Source: an uncultured Schumannella sp.
GTDB taxonomy: Bacteria > Actinomycetota > Actinomycetes > Actinomycetales > Microbacteriaceae
Length of the DNA: 64,000 nucleotides
NCBI RefSeq assembly: GCF_905479755.1
Contig: NZ_CAJQNT010000003.1
Span: 124,001-188,000, forward strand
Direction: 5' to 3'
Part shown: in pieces, positions 1-7,454 of the stretch
Position numbering within the stretch: position 1 is the first letter of the stretch
How the letters are laid out: every line of letters starts with the position of its first letter
Program-made: the position numbers and the translations under genes
The notes under the pieces: generated by a model
Database searches by the model: none
Told to the model about the DNA's origin: nothing
Seen by the model: the letters and a program-made list of their open reading frames with translations, nothing else

Positions 1-2
1 TC

Positions 3-860
3 GGCGTCCCCGACACGTCGACACTCACCATCAACGCGACCGGCGGCGGGGCCCTGACCGCCCAGGGTGCCACGTACGCCGCGGGAATCGGCGGCGGCAA
101 TGGCGGCGATGGCGGATCCGTCACCATCACCGGCGGCACGATCGACGCCACCGGCGGATCCAGCGGGGCGGGGATCGGCGGCGGCGATGGCGGCGATGGC
201 GGCGTCATCACTCTCAGCGGCGGCACCACCACCGCCACGGGTGGTTTTCTCGGCGCAGGGATCGGCGGCGGCGAGAGCGGGAATGGCGGCACCACGACGA
301 TTGCCGGCGGCACCGTCACCGCCACCAGTGGCGGCTACGGGGCGGGAATCGGCGGCGGCGACGAGGGCGCCGGCGGCACGACCACCATCACCGGCGGAAC
401 CGTCACCGCCGAGGGTGGGCACTACGGAGCGGGCATCGGCGGCGGCAACGAGAACGGCGGTGGCACCACAGACATCACGGGCGGCGACGTCACCGCCACC
501 GGCGGCGATTACGCGGCCGGCATCGGGGGCGGCTCCACCGGCACGGGCGGGACCACCACCATCAGCGCCGGCACCGTGGCGGCGACCGGCGGATACCGGT
601 CGGCGGGAATCGGGAGCGGCGACATGGGCGGTGATGCCGGCACGACCACGATCCAGGGCGGCCGCGTCACCGCGACCGGCGGCAACGGCGCAGCCGGGAT
701 CGGCGGCGGGTACAACAGCGACGGCAGCCCGGTCACCATCACGGGCGGCCGCGTCACGGCGACCGGCGGCGACGACGCGGCCGGCATCGGGGCCGGCAAT
801 TGGGGCACCGCCAGCACAATCGACATCCAGGGCACCCCGGATGCGGGTGCCGCCACCGAC
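3..860 (+). repeat. Tandem 87-nt coding repeats (29-aa units)
   Basis: About nine in-frame units of 87 nt, each encoding 29 residues (one has 30), with invariant GIGGG and GGxVTATGG blocks and a variable turn of about six residues between them. Divergence among units indicates old duplications rather than a freshly expanded array; the last unit is degenerate. Confidence 0.85.
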
Positions 861-1307
861 GGCGGGGCGCCGAGAGCGTCCTCGATCAGCAACTCGACGA
901 CGCCCGCCGGGGTCGGCTACTCGGCCGTCACCGGAACTGTCGGTGCGGGCGGTCAGATCATCGTCCAGTTCCACTACCTGGTCACCTTCGACACCGCGGG
1001 CGGCAGCACCCTGGCGAGCACGACGGTCAATGACGGCGAGGCTCCCGCCGCGCCCGCCGACCCCACGCGCGAGGGCTACGAGTTCGCCGGGTGGACCCTG
1101 GATGGGGAGCCCTACGACTTCGCCGCCCTCGTCACGGAGCCGATCACCCTGACCGCCACCTGGGATGCGGTGCTCGCCGCCACCGGCGTCGACGCGTGGC
1201 CTCTCGTGGGCGGCGCGGCGATCCTGTTGCTGGGCGGCGTGCTGCTCGCCGTGTCATGGGGGCGGGCCCGCCGTCGCGCGAGCGCGGACGACAACACCGC
1301 CGAGTGA
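3..1307 (+). CDS. Repeat-rich cell-wall-anchored surface protein (5' end outside window)
   Basis: The frame is open from the first bases, so only the C-terminal part (434 codons) is present. Residues 1 to about 285 are about nine tandem 29-residue units built on AGIGGG, followed by GGTTTITGG and TVTATGG. After them comes one InlB/Listeria-Bacteroides-type beta-grasp repeat (about residues 325-390, with the typical EGYEFAGW and TLTATW signatures). The end is a sorting signal: LAATG, a hydrophobic helix and an arginine-rich tail (RARRRAS). LAxTG motifs are used by actinobacterial class E sortases, so a covalently wall-linked surface protein or adhesin is inferred. The Gly/Thr repeats probably form a stalk. 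The last 54 bases overlap tail-to-tail with the opposing TadE-like gene. Function beyond surface display is not visible. Confidence 0.85.
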   Translation, partial: GVPDTSTLTINATGGGALTAQGATYAAGIGGGNGGDGGSVTITGGTIDATGGSSGAGIGGGDGGDGGVITLSGGTTTATGGFLGAGIGGGESGNGGTTTIAGGTVTATSGGYGAGIGGGDEGAGGTTTITGGTVTAEGGHYGAGIGGGNENGGGTTDITGGDVTATGGDYAAGIGGGSTGTGGTTTISAGTVAATGGYRSAGIGSGDMGGDAGTTTIQGGRVTATGGNGAAGIGGGYNSDGSPVTITGGRVTATGGDDAAGIGAGNWGTASTIDIQGTPDAGAATDGGAPRASSISNSTTPAGVGYSAVTGTVGAGGQIIVQFHYLVTFDTAGGSTLASTTVNDGEAPAAPADPTREGYEFAGWTLDGEPYDFAALVTEPITLTATWDAVLAATGVDAWPLVGGAAILLLGGVLLAVSWGRARRRASADDNTAE

Positions 1308-1637
1308 CGCCGCCGCCTCGACGGTGACGATGTAGCCGTCGACCTCGCACGAGCGCAGCTCCGTCCGGTTGGCGGCGGTGACCTGCTCGGCGACGAGGCA
1401 CGGCGATCCGGGCACGATCCCGCGCGCGGCGTCGGCCGCGGCGAGCGCCGCGTTGTCGGCCGCGCCGATCACGCGCTGACGCTCGACGAGCGCACCCCCG
1501 AGCGCGACGGCCGCAAGCGCGAGCGCGACGAGGGCGCCGAGCAGCGCGAGGCCGAGAACCGAGCCCGAGCCCGTCTCCCGCGCCCCGGCGCGATCACCGC
1601 TCGACGTCGCGCCCGCGCCGACCGCGGACGCTCTCAC
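1254..1637 (-). CDS. TadE-like / Rv3654c-family secretion-neighbourhood protein
   Basis: A 127-residue protein with one N-terminal membrane helix (about residues 25-47, GSVLGLALLGALVALALA) followed by a short extracytoplasmic domain that contains two cysteines. The family is always found at the end of actinobacterial Tad loci, and its exact role in pilus assembly is unknown. The start chosen is the GTG that overlaps the stop of the upstream TadE gene (GTGA), which implies translational coupling. Its 3' end runs 54 nt into the oppositely transcribed surface-protein gene. Last gene of the five-gene pilus operon. Confidence 0.75.
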   Translation of the reverse strand: MRASAVGAGATSSGDRAGARETGSGSVLGLALLGALVALALAAVALGGALVERQRVIGAADNAALAAADAARGIVPGSPCLVAEQVTAANRTELRSCEVDGYIVTVEAAASLGGVVVRARATAGPPP

Positions 1638-1981
1638 AGCCCACCCGCGAGCGCGCAGCTGCGCGCCTCCAGCCGAACACCGAGCAGCCCGCCCACGCCG
1701 CTCGGCGTGAGCGACAGCTCGGCGCACACCAGCCCGCCGTCGTCGCGCCGCGCCAGCGTCGCGCCCGGCACCTGCACCGCCAGGTGCGCGGCGACGACCG
1801 ACGACGCCTCGCCGCGCGCGAAGCCGCGGGCCGCATCCGCCGCCGCATCGCTCAACCGCACCGCGGCACTGCCGAGCTGGATGCCCGCCATCAGCGCGAG
1901 AAAGACGAACAGGATCGCCGGCAGCGCGATCGCGAACTCGGCGACGACGCTGCCGCGGTCAGCCCGCCACCGTGAGCGCAT
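1634..1981 (-). CDS. TadE-family minor pilin-like protein
   Basis: 115 residues. After a short positively charged head comes DRGSVVAEFAIALPAILFVFLALM, the classic TadE segment with a Glu at position +5 of the cleavable hydrophobic helix (GSVVAEF). The remainder is a small domain rich in Ala and Val. TadE proteins are pseudopilins processed by a prepilin peptidase and help assemble Flp pili. ATG at 1981 is preferred; it overlaps the end of the DUF4244 gene by 23 nt, while longer versions would reach further into that gene. Cotranscribed with its neighbours. Confidence 0.8.
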   Translation of the reverse strand: MRSRWRADRGSVVAEFAIALPAILFVFLALMAGIQLGSAAVRLSDAAADAARGFARGEASSVVAAHLAVQVPGATLARRDDGGLVCAELSLTPSGVGGLLGVRLEARSCALAGGL

Positions 1982-2183
1982 TGCGCACCAGGTCGGTGAG
2001 GATCTGCTGCACCTCACCCGAGCGCAGAATCACCACGAGCAGGCCGGCGAAGCCGACCGCCGCCATGATCGTGATCGCGTACTCGGCGGTCGCGGCACCC
2101 CGCTCGTCGTCGCGGAGGGCGCGCCCGCGCGCGGCGAGCCCCCTCCCCGGAGTCGGCGAGAAGTTCGTGCGAGTCGTTGACAT
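1959..2183 (-). CDS. DUF4244 Flp-pilin-like protein
   Basis: 74 residues, the usual length of this family. A basic leader of about 28 residues ends in DDERGAATAEYAI, the Flp prepilin-type cleavage and Glu+5 signature. One hydrophobic helix (TIMAAVGFAGLLVVIL) and a short tail follow. By position and motif it is the major pilin candidate of this Tad system. The ATG has a good ribosome site (AAGGAA at the right distance). It is separated from the upstream TadB/C-like gene by 108 nt, the only real gap in the operon, which fits independent high expression of a major pilin. No obvious terminator or promoter consensus is visible there. Confidence 0.8.
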   Translation of the reverse strand: MSTTRTNFSPTPGRGLAARGRALRDDERGAATAEYAITIMAAVGFAGLLVVILRSGEVQQILTDLVRNALTVAG

Positions 2184-2291
2184 GATCGTTCCTTCCGTAT
2201 CGCCCGGGGGCGTGTTGGCGGCACGAACAGGTCGAGCCTTGCCGACCGGAGGGGCGTCGAGACCGCATCCCGGCCGCCCGGCGCACCCGCG

Positions 2292-3212
2292 CTAGCCGAG
2301 CAACGCGGTGGAGGAGACGATCGCGATGCCGACCGGCGCCACGCCGAGCACCACGAACGCCGGGAGCACGCACAACCCGAGCGGCAGCACGAGCCGGGTC
2401 TCGAACTCGGCGGCGCGACGGGCGCCGGCGGCACGGGCTCGGCGGCGCTCCGCGACGGCGGCGCTGCGGGCCAACTCCCCGACGGGGATGCCGGCCCGGG
2501 TCGCGAAGGCGAGCTGCCGATCGAGCTCTGCCGCATCCGCGGGCAGGTGCGCCTCGGAAAGCGCATCGACGACGTACTGCCGTGCGCGCGTCGGCGGCGC
2601 TCCCCCGGCGAGTGCCACCGCGAGCAGGTCGAGGGCGAGCCCTGGGGCCGGCTCGCGCGCCGAGGCCCGGCGCCGCAGTCGCCGATTCCAGCGCACGGCG
2701 AGCACCAGCAAGCTCACGCCGAGCACCAGGCAGGCCCCGCCGAGCACGCTGCCGAACAGTGCGCCGAGCACGTCGATACCAAGCAGCCCGCCGAGCAGCA
2801 ACCCGAGCGGCGGGAGCGCGAGCACGAGGCGCGAGGTGGCACGGGGGCCGGCGAGCGCGGTCTCGATCTCCCGTTCCCCCTGCGCAAGATCACGCAGCAC
2901 CGCCGCCAGACGCGCGAGGGTTGGCGCGAGCGGGGCACCCGCCGCGGTCGCGACCCGCCACACGGCGGCGAGCGCGCGCAGGCCGTCGTGGTCACCGACG
3001 GGGCGCGCGTCGAGGGCGCCGAGCACGCGGTCGGGGATCGCATCCGCCCCGCCCGCCACGACCAGCTCGGCGACGACCGCCGCGACCGAACCGGGGCCGT
3101 CGGCGGCGAGCTCACGCCACGCGGCGACCGGCGACAGGCCGGCCTCCACCAGCACCGCGAGGCGCTCCACCAGCTCGGCCTGCGCATCCAGCGCGGCGCC
3201 GGGCTCGCTCAC
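2292..3212 (-). CDS. Tad pilus inner-membrane platform protein (TadB/TadC-like, T2SSF)
   Basis: 306 residues. An N-terminal T2SSF-type helical domain (AELVERLAVLVEAGLSPVAAW) is followed by two closely spaced membrane helices (about residues 125-170), a second cytoplasmic T2SSF-type segment (LDLLAVALAGGAPPTRARQYV) and a C-terminal hydrophobic pair (LPLGLCVLPAFVVLGVAPVGIAI). Family role: platform protein on which the TadA ATPase acts. Mycobacteria encode two shorter proteins for this step; here only one gene is seen, so it looks like a combined TadB plus TadC. The GTG start overlaps the TadA stop (GTGA). A longer open frame continues upstream but is antisense-type reading inside tadA and was not used. 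Confidence 0.82.
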   Translation of the reverse strand: MSEPGAALDAQAELVERLAVLVEAGLSPVAAWRELAADGPGSVAAVVAELVVAGGADAIPDRVLGALDARPVGDHDGLRALAAVWRVATAAGAPLAPTLARLAAVLRDLAQGEREIETALAGPRATSRLVLALPPLGLLLGGLLGIDVLGALFGSVLGGACLVLGVSLLVLAVRWNRRLRRRASAREPAPGLALDLLAVALAGGAPPTRARQYVVDALSEAHLPADAAELDRQLAFATRAGIPVGELARSAAVAERRRARAAGARRAAEFETRLVLPLGLCVLPAFVVLGVAPVGIAIVSSTALLG

Positions 3213-4231
3213 CACTCCTCCACCGCCAGCCGGTCGCGCGCACCGAGCCGCAGGCGCCCGAACGACTCCACGCGTCGGGGTACATCGACGCCCCCGCGCG
3301 CCACGTGGATGACCGCGTCGAACGCGCTCACCGCCTGCCGCGCGAGCGCCGTCGGCCCGAGACCGGCGACCGCACCGAGCGCCTCCAGGCGCGCTGGCAC
3401 GTCGGCGAGCGAGTTGGCGTGCAGCGTGCCCGCGCCGCCGTCGTGCCCGGTGTTCAGCGCCGTGAGCAGCTCGCGCAGTTCGGCACCGCGGCACTCGCCG
3501 ACAATCAGACGATCCGGACGCATCCGCAGCGCCTCGCGCACCAGCCGATCCAGCCCGACCGCCCCGCGGCCCTCCAGGTTCGGCTGTCGCGCCGACAGCG
3601 CGACGACATGCGGATGTGCCACCCGCAACTCGGCGACATCCTCGAGCACGACGAGGCGCTCGGTCGCGGGAGCCTCCGCCAGCAGCGCGGCCAGGAGCGT
3701 CGTCTTGCCGGTGCCCGCGGCGCCGGTGACGAGCAGATTGGCGCGGCGCGCCACCAACTCGCGTAGCCGCTCGAGGCCCGCGGGATCGACAACGCCGCGC
3801 TCGGCGAGCTGGGCGAGACTCCAGCGCTCGGGACGCGCCTGCCGGATCGAGAGCACGGCACCGCCCCCACTGATCGGCGGCAGCACGGCGTGCACGCGCA
3901 AGGTGTCGTCGAGCGCCACGTCGGCGCACGGGGTCGCCTCGTCGACGTGACGGTCCCCGCGCGCCAACAGGCGAACCGCGAGCTCGCGCGCCTCGCGCGG
4001 GGCCAGCACGAGCCCCGGAATCGCCTCGGCGCCCGTGCCACGGTCGACCCACACGCTGCCGTCGGGATTCACGAAGAGGTCGGTCACCTCCGGCTCGAGC
4101 ACGCCCGCCAACGGACCCCACACGGATGCGTCGGCCGCCGTTCGTGCCGGGCTCGCGAGGCCGCGATCCGTCGCGGCTCTGCTCGGACGCGCGACGAACG
4201 GCCCCACCTGCTCGCCCGCCCACGCATCCAC
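3209..4231 (-). CDS. tadA: Tad pilus assembly ATPase (TadA/CpaF, GspE family)
   Basis: 340 residues with the chosen start. Walker A is GAAGTGKTT (Lys about 176), followed by the Asp-box-like VVLEDVAEL, the arginine-rich RPDRLIVGECRGAE (Walker B region) and GTLHANS (His box). It is the hexameric secretion ATPase powering Flp pilus assembly. A longer frame opens at 4531, but its first 100 residues are low-complexity and run antiparallel to nothing conserved; they would also translate through the 6C RNA. The GTG at 4231, with AAGGTG upstream, begins just before the conserved N-terminal domain and is preferred. No CpaE/Ssd-like gene precedes it, unlike in mycobacteria. Confidence 0.88.
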   Translation of the reverse strand: MDAWAGEQVGPFVARPSRAATDRGLASPARTAADASVWGPLAGVLEPEVTDLFVNPDGSVWVDRGTGAEAIPGLVLAPREARELAVRLLARGDRHVDEATPCADVALDDTLRVHAVLPPISGGGAVLSIRQARPERWSLAQLAERGVVDPAGLERLRELVARRANLLVTGAAGTGKTTLLAALLAEAPATERLVVLEDVAELRVAHPHVVALSARQPNLEGRGAVGLDRLVREALRMRPDRLIVGECRGAELRELLTALNTGHDGGAGTLHANSLADVPARLEALGAVAGLGPTALARQAVSAFDAVIHVARGGVDVPRRVESFGRLRLGARDRLAVEEW

Positions 4232-4412
4232 ACGATCACCTTCGCGTGGGATGCGTCGCCGCCTGAGCGCGCCACCGCGCGCTGTGAGTCGGCGGTCGCC
4301 ATCCCGACGGGGAACGAACCGACGCGCGGGAGCGGGAGCTGGAGCTGGAGCTGGAAACTCGCGCGACAATGCGGGCGGCCCCGCGACTGCGCCACCGAGT
4401 GCGGAGACACGC

Positions 4413-4513
4413 TTAAACAGAGGGGCGGCGCCCATTGGGGGGAACGGGCGCCGCCACAGCAACGCAGGATTGGGGGGAATCTTGTGCGCCGCATGCCGGG
4501 CTTTCACCCGGAT
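4413..4513 (-). ncRNA. 6C RNA (actinobacterial small RNA, B11-type)
   Basis: The reverse strand carries two stem-loops, each with a run of six cytosines in the loop. The first has GATT/AATC arms around CCCCCC (4468-4481). The second has a perfect 10-bp stem, GGCGGCGCCC with GGGCGCCGCC (4424-4433 and 4446-4455), around GTTCCCCCCAAT. This is the defining architecture of the 6C RNA, known in M. tuberculosis as B11 and located there beside the same pilus locus. The second hairpin, followed by CTGTTTAAG, probably terminates the transcript. Ends are estimated from the promoter and this hairpin. The RNA is regarded as a trans-acting regulator binding through its C-rich loops. Confidence 0.92.
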
Positions 4514-4519
4514 GGCTTG

Positions 4520-4547
4520 AGTGTACTCCAAAAGGAGGACACCGCAA
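4520..4547 (-). promoter_or_regulatory. Predicted promoter of the 6C RNA
   Basis: On the reverse strand TTGCGG (4547-4542) is followed after 16 nt by TACACT (4525-4520). This predicts a start near 4513 and a transcript of about 100 nt, the size expected for 6C RNA. Confidence 0.6.
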
Positions 4548-4744
4548 CGGACATTCGCCGAGAAATTGCTGGTGTTCGTGCCCGTCGGGTCGCGCGCGGT
4601 GCCCGGTAAACGCTCACCCGCCGAAACACGGGGTCACACGCCGCCCCGCGCCGAAAACCGCGCCCGCTAGGATCGTCGGATTCCCTACCCATTTTCGCGC
4701 GACCGACAGGCACGGTCGCGGGTCGAGCGAGGATAACGACGTCC
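4548..4744. promoter_or_regulatory. Divergent intergenic region upstream of acs
   Basis: No gene is supported here. TAGGAT (4668-4673) is a plausible acs -10 box. A small inverted repeat (CGCGACCG 4698-4705 with CGGTCGCG 4713-4720) lies in the predicted acs leader. Confidence 0.45.
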
Positions 4745-6733
4745 ATGAATTCGATTGACAGCCTGATGCACGAGAACCGCCGGTTCGCCCCGAGCCCCGA
4801 GTTCGCTCAGAACGCGGTGGCCTCGACCGAGCTTGCCGAGGCCGCAGCCGCGGACCGCCTCGGCTTCTGGGCCGAGCAGTCCCGGCAGCTCGTGCACTGG
4901 CAGACCCCGTTCACCGAGACCCTCGACTGGTCGAACCCGCCCTTCGCGCGCTGGTTCGGTGACGGCCGACTCAACGTCGCCGAGAACTGCCTGGACCGCC
5001 ACGTTGCCGCCGGCAACGGGGATCGCGTCGCCATTCACTGGGAAGGCGAACCGGGGGACACGCGCACCCTCACCTACGCCGAACTCACCACCGAGGTGAA
5101 GCGCGCCGCCAACGCGCTCGAAGCCCTTGGCATCGGCCAGGGCGACCGTGTCGCGATCTATCTGCCGGTCATCCCGGAGGCGGTCATCGCCATGCTCGCG
5201 GTCGCGCGTCTCGGTGCCGTGCACTCCGTCGTGTTCGGCGGGTTCAGCGCCGAGAGCCTCCGCGCCCGCATCGACGACGCGGAGGCGAAGCTCGTCATCA
5301 CCGCCGACGGTGGCTGGCGGAAGGGCCGCGTCTTCGGGCTGAAAGGCACCGTCGACACGGCGCTGGCCGCCGACGCCATCGACGGCAACCCGAGCACCGT
5401 GCAGCACGTGCTGGTGGTGCGTCGCGGCGAGAACGAGGTCGACTGGACGAACGGCCGCGACATCTGGTGGCACGACGCCCTCGGCGCCGCGAGCGACGAG
5501 CACGAGCCGCAAGGCTTCGAGGCCGAGAACCCGCTGTTCATCCTCTACACCTCGGGCACCACCGGCAAGCCGAAGGGCATCCTGCACACCAGCGGCGGCT
5601 ACCTGACCCAGGTCGCGTACACGCACAAGAACGTGTTCGACCTGCACCCCGAGACCGACGTGTACTGGTGCACCGCCGACGTCGGCTGGGTCACCGGGCA
5701 CAGCTACGTCGTCTACGGCCCGCTCGCCAACGGCGCCACGCAGGTCATGTACGAGGGCACCCCCGACACGCCGCACCCCGGCCGCTGGTGGGAGCTGATC
5801 GAAAAGTACAAGGTGTCGATCTTCTACACGGCGCCCACCGCGATCCGCTCATTCATGAAGCTGGGGCGCGAAATCCCGGACCGCTTCGACCTGTCGAGCG
5901 TTCGCGTGCTGGGCAGCGTCGGCGAACCCATCAACCCGGAGGCGTGGATCTGGTACCGCGACGTGATCGGCGGCGGCAGCGCCCCCATCGTGGACACCTG
6001 GTGGCAGACCGAGACCGGCGCGATCATGGTGAGCGCGCTGCCCGGGATCACGTCCCTGAAACCGGGAAGCGCGCAGGTGCCGATTCCGGGTGTCTCGATC
6101 GGCATCCTCGACGACGACGGCACGCCCGTTGCGCACGGCAATGGTGGACTGCTGGTGGCGACCGAGCCGTGGCCGGCGATGCTGCGCGGGATCTGGGGTG
6201 ACCCGGAGCGGTTCCAGGAGACGTACTGGTCGAAGTTCGCCGACGTCGAGGGCGGGCCGATGTACTTCGCCGGCGACGGCGCACACTACGACGAGGACGG
6301 CGACGTCTGGCTACTCGGACGCGTCGACGACGTCATGAACGTGTCGGGGCACCGCCTCTCGACCGCCGAGATCGAGTCGGCGCTGGTCGCGCATCCCTCG
6401 GTCGCCGAGGCGGCCGTGGTCGGCGCGTCGGATGAGACCACCGGCCAGGCCGTGGTGGCGTTCGTGATTCTGCGGCAGGAGTTCGCCGACGAGATGGCGG
6501 TGGATGCCCCGGTACTGCTGCGTTCGCACGTCGCCCAGCAGATCGGCGCGATCGCCCGCCCGCGCGACATCTACATCGTGGCCGAGCTGCCGAAGACCCG
6601 CTCGGGCAAGATCATGCGGCGCCTGCTGCGCGACGTGGCGGAGGGGCGCGACATCGGCGACACGACGACGCTCGCCGACACAAGCGTGATGCAGATCATC
6701 TCGGACAAGCTGAGCGGCGCCTCCGGCGACTGA
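4745..6733 (+). CDS. acs: Acetyl-coenzyme A synthetase
   Basis: 662 residues, the normal length for Acs. It activates acetate with ATP to acetyl-AMP and then acetyl-CoA, in the cytoplasm. Visible motifs: the ANL-family phosphate loop YTSGTTGKPKG (about residues 268-278), WWQTETGAIM (acetate pocket and A5 motif), the A8 hinge-type stretch GRVDDVMNVSGHRLST, and the C-terminal catalytic, acetylatable lysine in TRSGKIMRR (about Lys622). The N-terminal ACAS_N region (FWAEQSRQLVHWQTPF) is complete. The start ATG has a weak GAGG upstream; an ATG 24 nt downstream is the alternative. Monocistronic, convergent with ridA. Confidence 0.97.
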   Translation: MNSIDSLMHENRRFAPSPEFAQNAVASTELAEAAAADRLGFWAEQSRQLVHWQTPFTETLDWSNPPFARWFGDGRLNVAENCLDRHVAAGNGDRVAIHWEGEPGDTRTLTYAELTTEVKRAANALEALGIGQGDRVAIYLPVIPEAVIAMLAVARLGAVHSVVFGGFSAESLRARIDDAEAKLVITADGGWRKGRVFGLKGTVDTALAADAIDGNPSTVQHVLVVRRGENEVDWTNGRDIWWHDALGAASDEHEPQGFEAENPLFILYTSGTTGKPKGILHTSGGYLTQVAYTHKNVFDLHPETDVYWCTADVGWVTGHSYVVYGPLANGATQVMYEGTPDTPHPGRWWELIEKYKVSIFYTAPTAIRSFMKLGREIPDRFDLSSVRVLGSVGEPINPEAWIWYRDVIGGGSAPIVDTWWQTETGAIMVSALPGITSLKPGSAQVPIPGVSIGILDDDGTPVAHGNGGLLVATEPWPAMLRGIWGDPERFQETYWSKFADVEGGPMYFAGDGAHYDEDGDVWLLGRVDDVMNVSGHRLSTAEIESALVAHPSVAEAAVVGASDETTGQAVVAFVILRQEFADEMAVDAPVLLRSHVAQQIGAIARPRDIYIVAELPKTRSGKIMRRLLRDVAEGRDIGDTTTLADTSVMQIISDKLSGASGD

Positions 6734-6736
6734 GCA

Positions 6737-6772
6737 CCTCGGAGGGCTGCCTCAGGCGCACCCCTCCGAAGG
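6737..6772. terminator. Bidirectional terminator between acs and ridA
   Basis: CCTCGGAGGG (6737-6746) pairs with CCCTCCGAAGG (6762-6772) with one bulge. It sits exactly between two convergent genes. There is no clear U-run, as is common in high-GC actinobacteria. Confidence 0.6.
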
Positions 6773-6774
6773 CC

Positions 6775-7236
6775 CTAGTGGAACTCGAGCACCAGCTCCA
6801 CCTCGACGGGCGAGTCGAGCGGCAGCACGGCCACTCCGACCGCGCTCCGCACGTGCTGGCCTGCCTCGCCGAACACCTCGCCGAGCAGCTGCGACGCACC
6901 GTTGGCGACGGCGGGCTGCCCGGTGAAATCGGGGGTGGATGCCACGAACACGACCGCCTTGACGACGCGCGTCACGCGGTCCAGCGATCCGATCGCGTCT
7001 TCGGCGGCGGCGAGCGCATTGAGCGCGCAGATGCGGGCGTAGCCGGCCGCGTCCTCGGGGCTGACCTCGCCGCCGACCTTGCCGGTCGCGGGAAGCGCCC
7101 CGTCGATGAACGGCAGCTGCCCCGCCGTGTAGACGAGGTCGCCTGACACGATCGAGGGAATGTAGGCCGCGACGGGCTTCGCCACGGCGGGAAGGGTCAG
7201 GCCGAGCTCGGCCAGCCGGGCGGCAACGGCGCTCAC
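6775..7236 (-). CDS. RidA/YjgF family protein (enamine/imine deaminase)
   Basis: 153 residues, typical of the actinobacterial RidA branch. The fold signature is spread over DLVYTAGQLPFIDG, ALNALAAAEDAIGSLDRVTRVVKAVVFV and SAVGVAVLPLDSPVEVELVLEF. The Arg-Ser pair of the RidA substrate site is seen as VRSAVGV. Family role: hydrolysis of reactive enamine/imine intermediates from PLP enzymes. The GTG start overlaps the stop of the upstream DUF4177 gene (GTGA), giving a two-gene operon. Its position beside a ponA2-like PBP matches mycobacterial gene order. Confidence 0.9.
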   Translation of the reverse strand: MSAVAARLAELGLTLPAVAKPVAAYIPSIVSGDLVYTAGQLPFIDGALPATGKVGGEVSPEDAAGYARICALNALAAAEDAIGSLDRVTRVVKAVVFVASTPDFTGQPAVANGASQLLGEVFGEAGQHVRSAVGVAVLPLDSPVEVELVLEFH

Positions 7237-7400
7237 GCGGAGGCCTCCGCGGCGACCGGGCGCTTGAGGTAGGCCACGAGCCCGCCTTCGGGACCGGTCA
7301 CCACCTGCACCAGTTCCCAGCCCTCGCCTCCCCAGTTGTTGAGGATCGCGGCGGTGTTGTGGATCATGAGGGGTGTGGTCAGGTATTCCCACCTGGTCAT
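7233..7400 (-). CDS. Small DUF4177-type protein
   Basis: A 55-residue gene starting at ATG 7400 with GGAAG seven bases upstream. The product begins MTRWEYLTTPLMIHNTAAIL and contains NNWGGEGWELVQVV and a GGLVAYLKRP ending. The pattern W-E-Y near the start, then N-x-W-G-x-x-G-W-E-L-V-x-V, is the DUF4177 signature. It is co-translated with ridA by a 4-nt overlap. The same tiny gene accompanies ridA in mycobacteria (Rv3678A). Function is unknown; the compact fold suggests a regulatory or stabilising partner. Confidence 0.85.
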   Translation of the reverse strand: MTRWEYLTTPLMIHNTAAILNNWGGEGWELVQVVTGPEGGLVAYLKRPVAAEASA

Positions 7401-7440
7401 TTATGTGCTTCCGTTCAGCTTGAAGTTCGGAGTCGTCCCG

Positions 7441-7454
7441 TACCCTAAAGACTA
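7441..7454 (+). promoter_or_regulatory. -10 box of ponA, probably leaderless
   Basis: TACCCT (7441-7446) is separated from the ponA ATG by only seven bases, so transcription would start at or next to the A of the start codon. TTGAAG (7420-7425) is a possible but closely spaced -35. There is no ribosome site upstream of the ATG, which fits a leaderless mRNA. Confidence 0.5.

Noticed and set aside
3213-4223. Upstream continuation of the TadB/C frame giving a 643-residue protein
   Set aside because: The extra 337 residues are an out-of-frame reading of tadA, Arg/Ala-rich with no domain; the GTGA overlap gives a better start.
4468-4481. G-quadruplex on the plus strand (two GGGGGG runs near 4434-4481)
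   Set aside because: Only two G-runs; the reverse-strand C6 loops of the 6C RNA explain them better.
4232-4531. N-terminal 100 residues of a longer TadA
   Set aside because: Pro/Ala/Arg low complexity, overlap with the 6C RNA, and a good ribosome site at the shorter GTG start.
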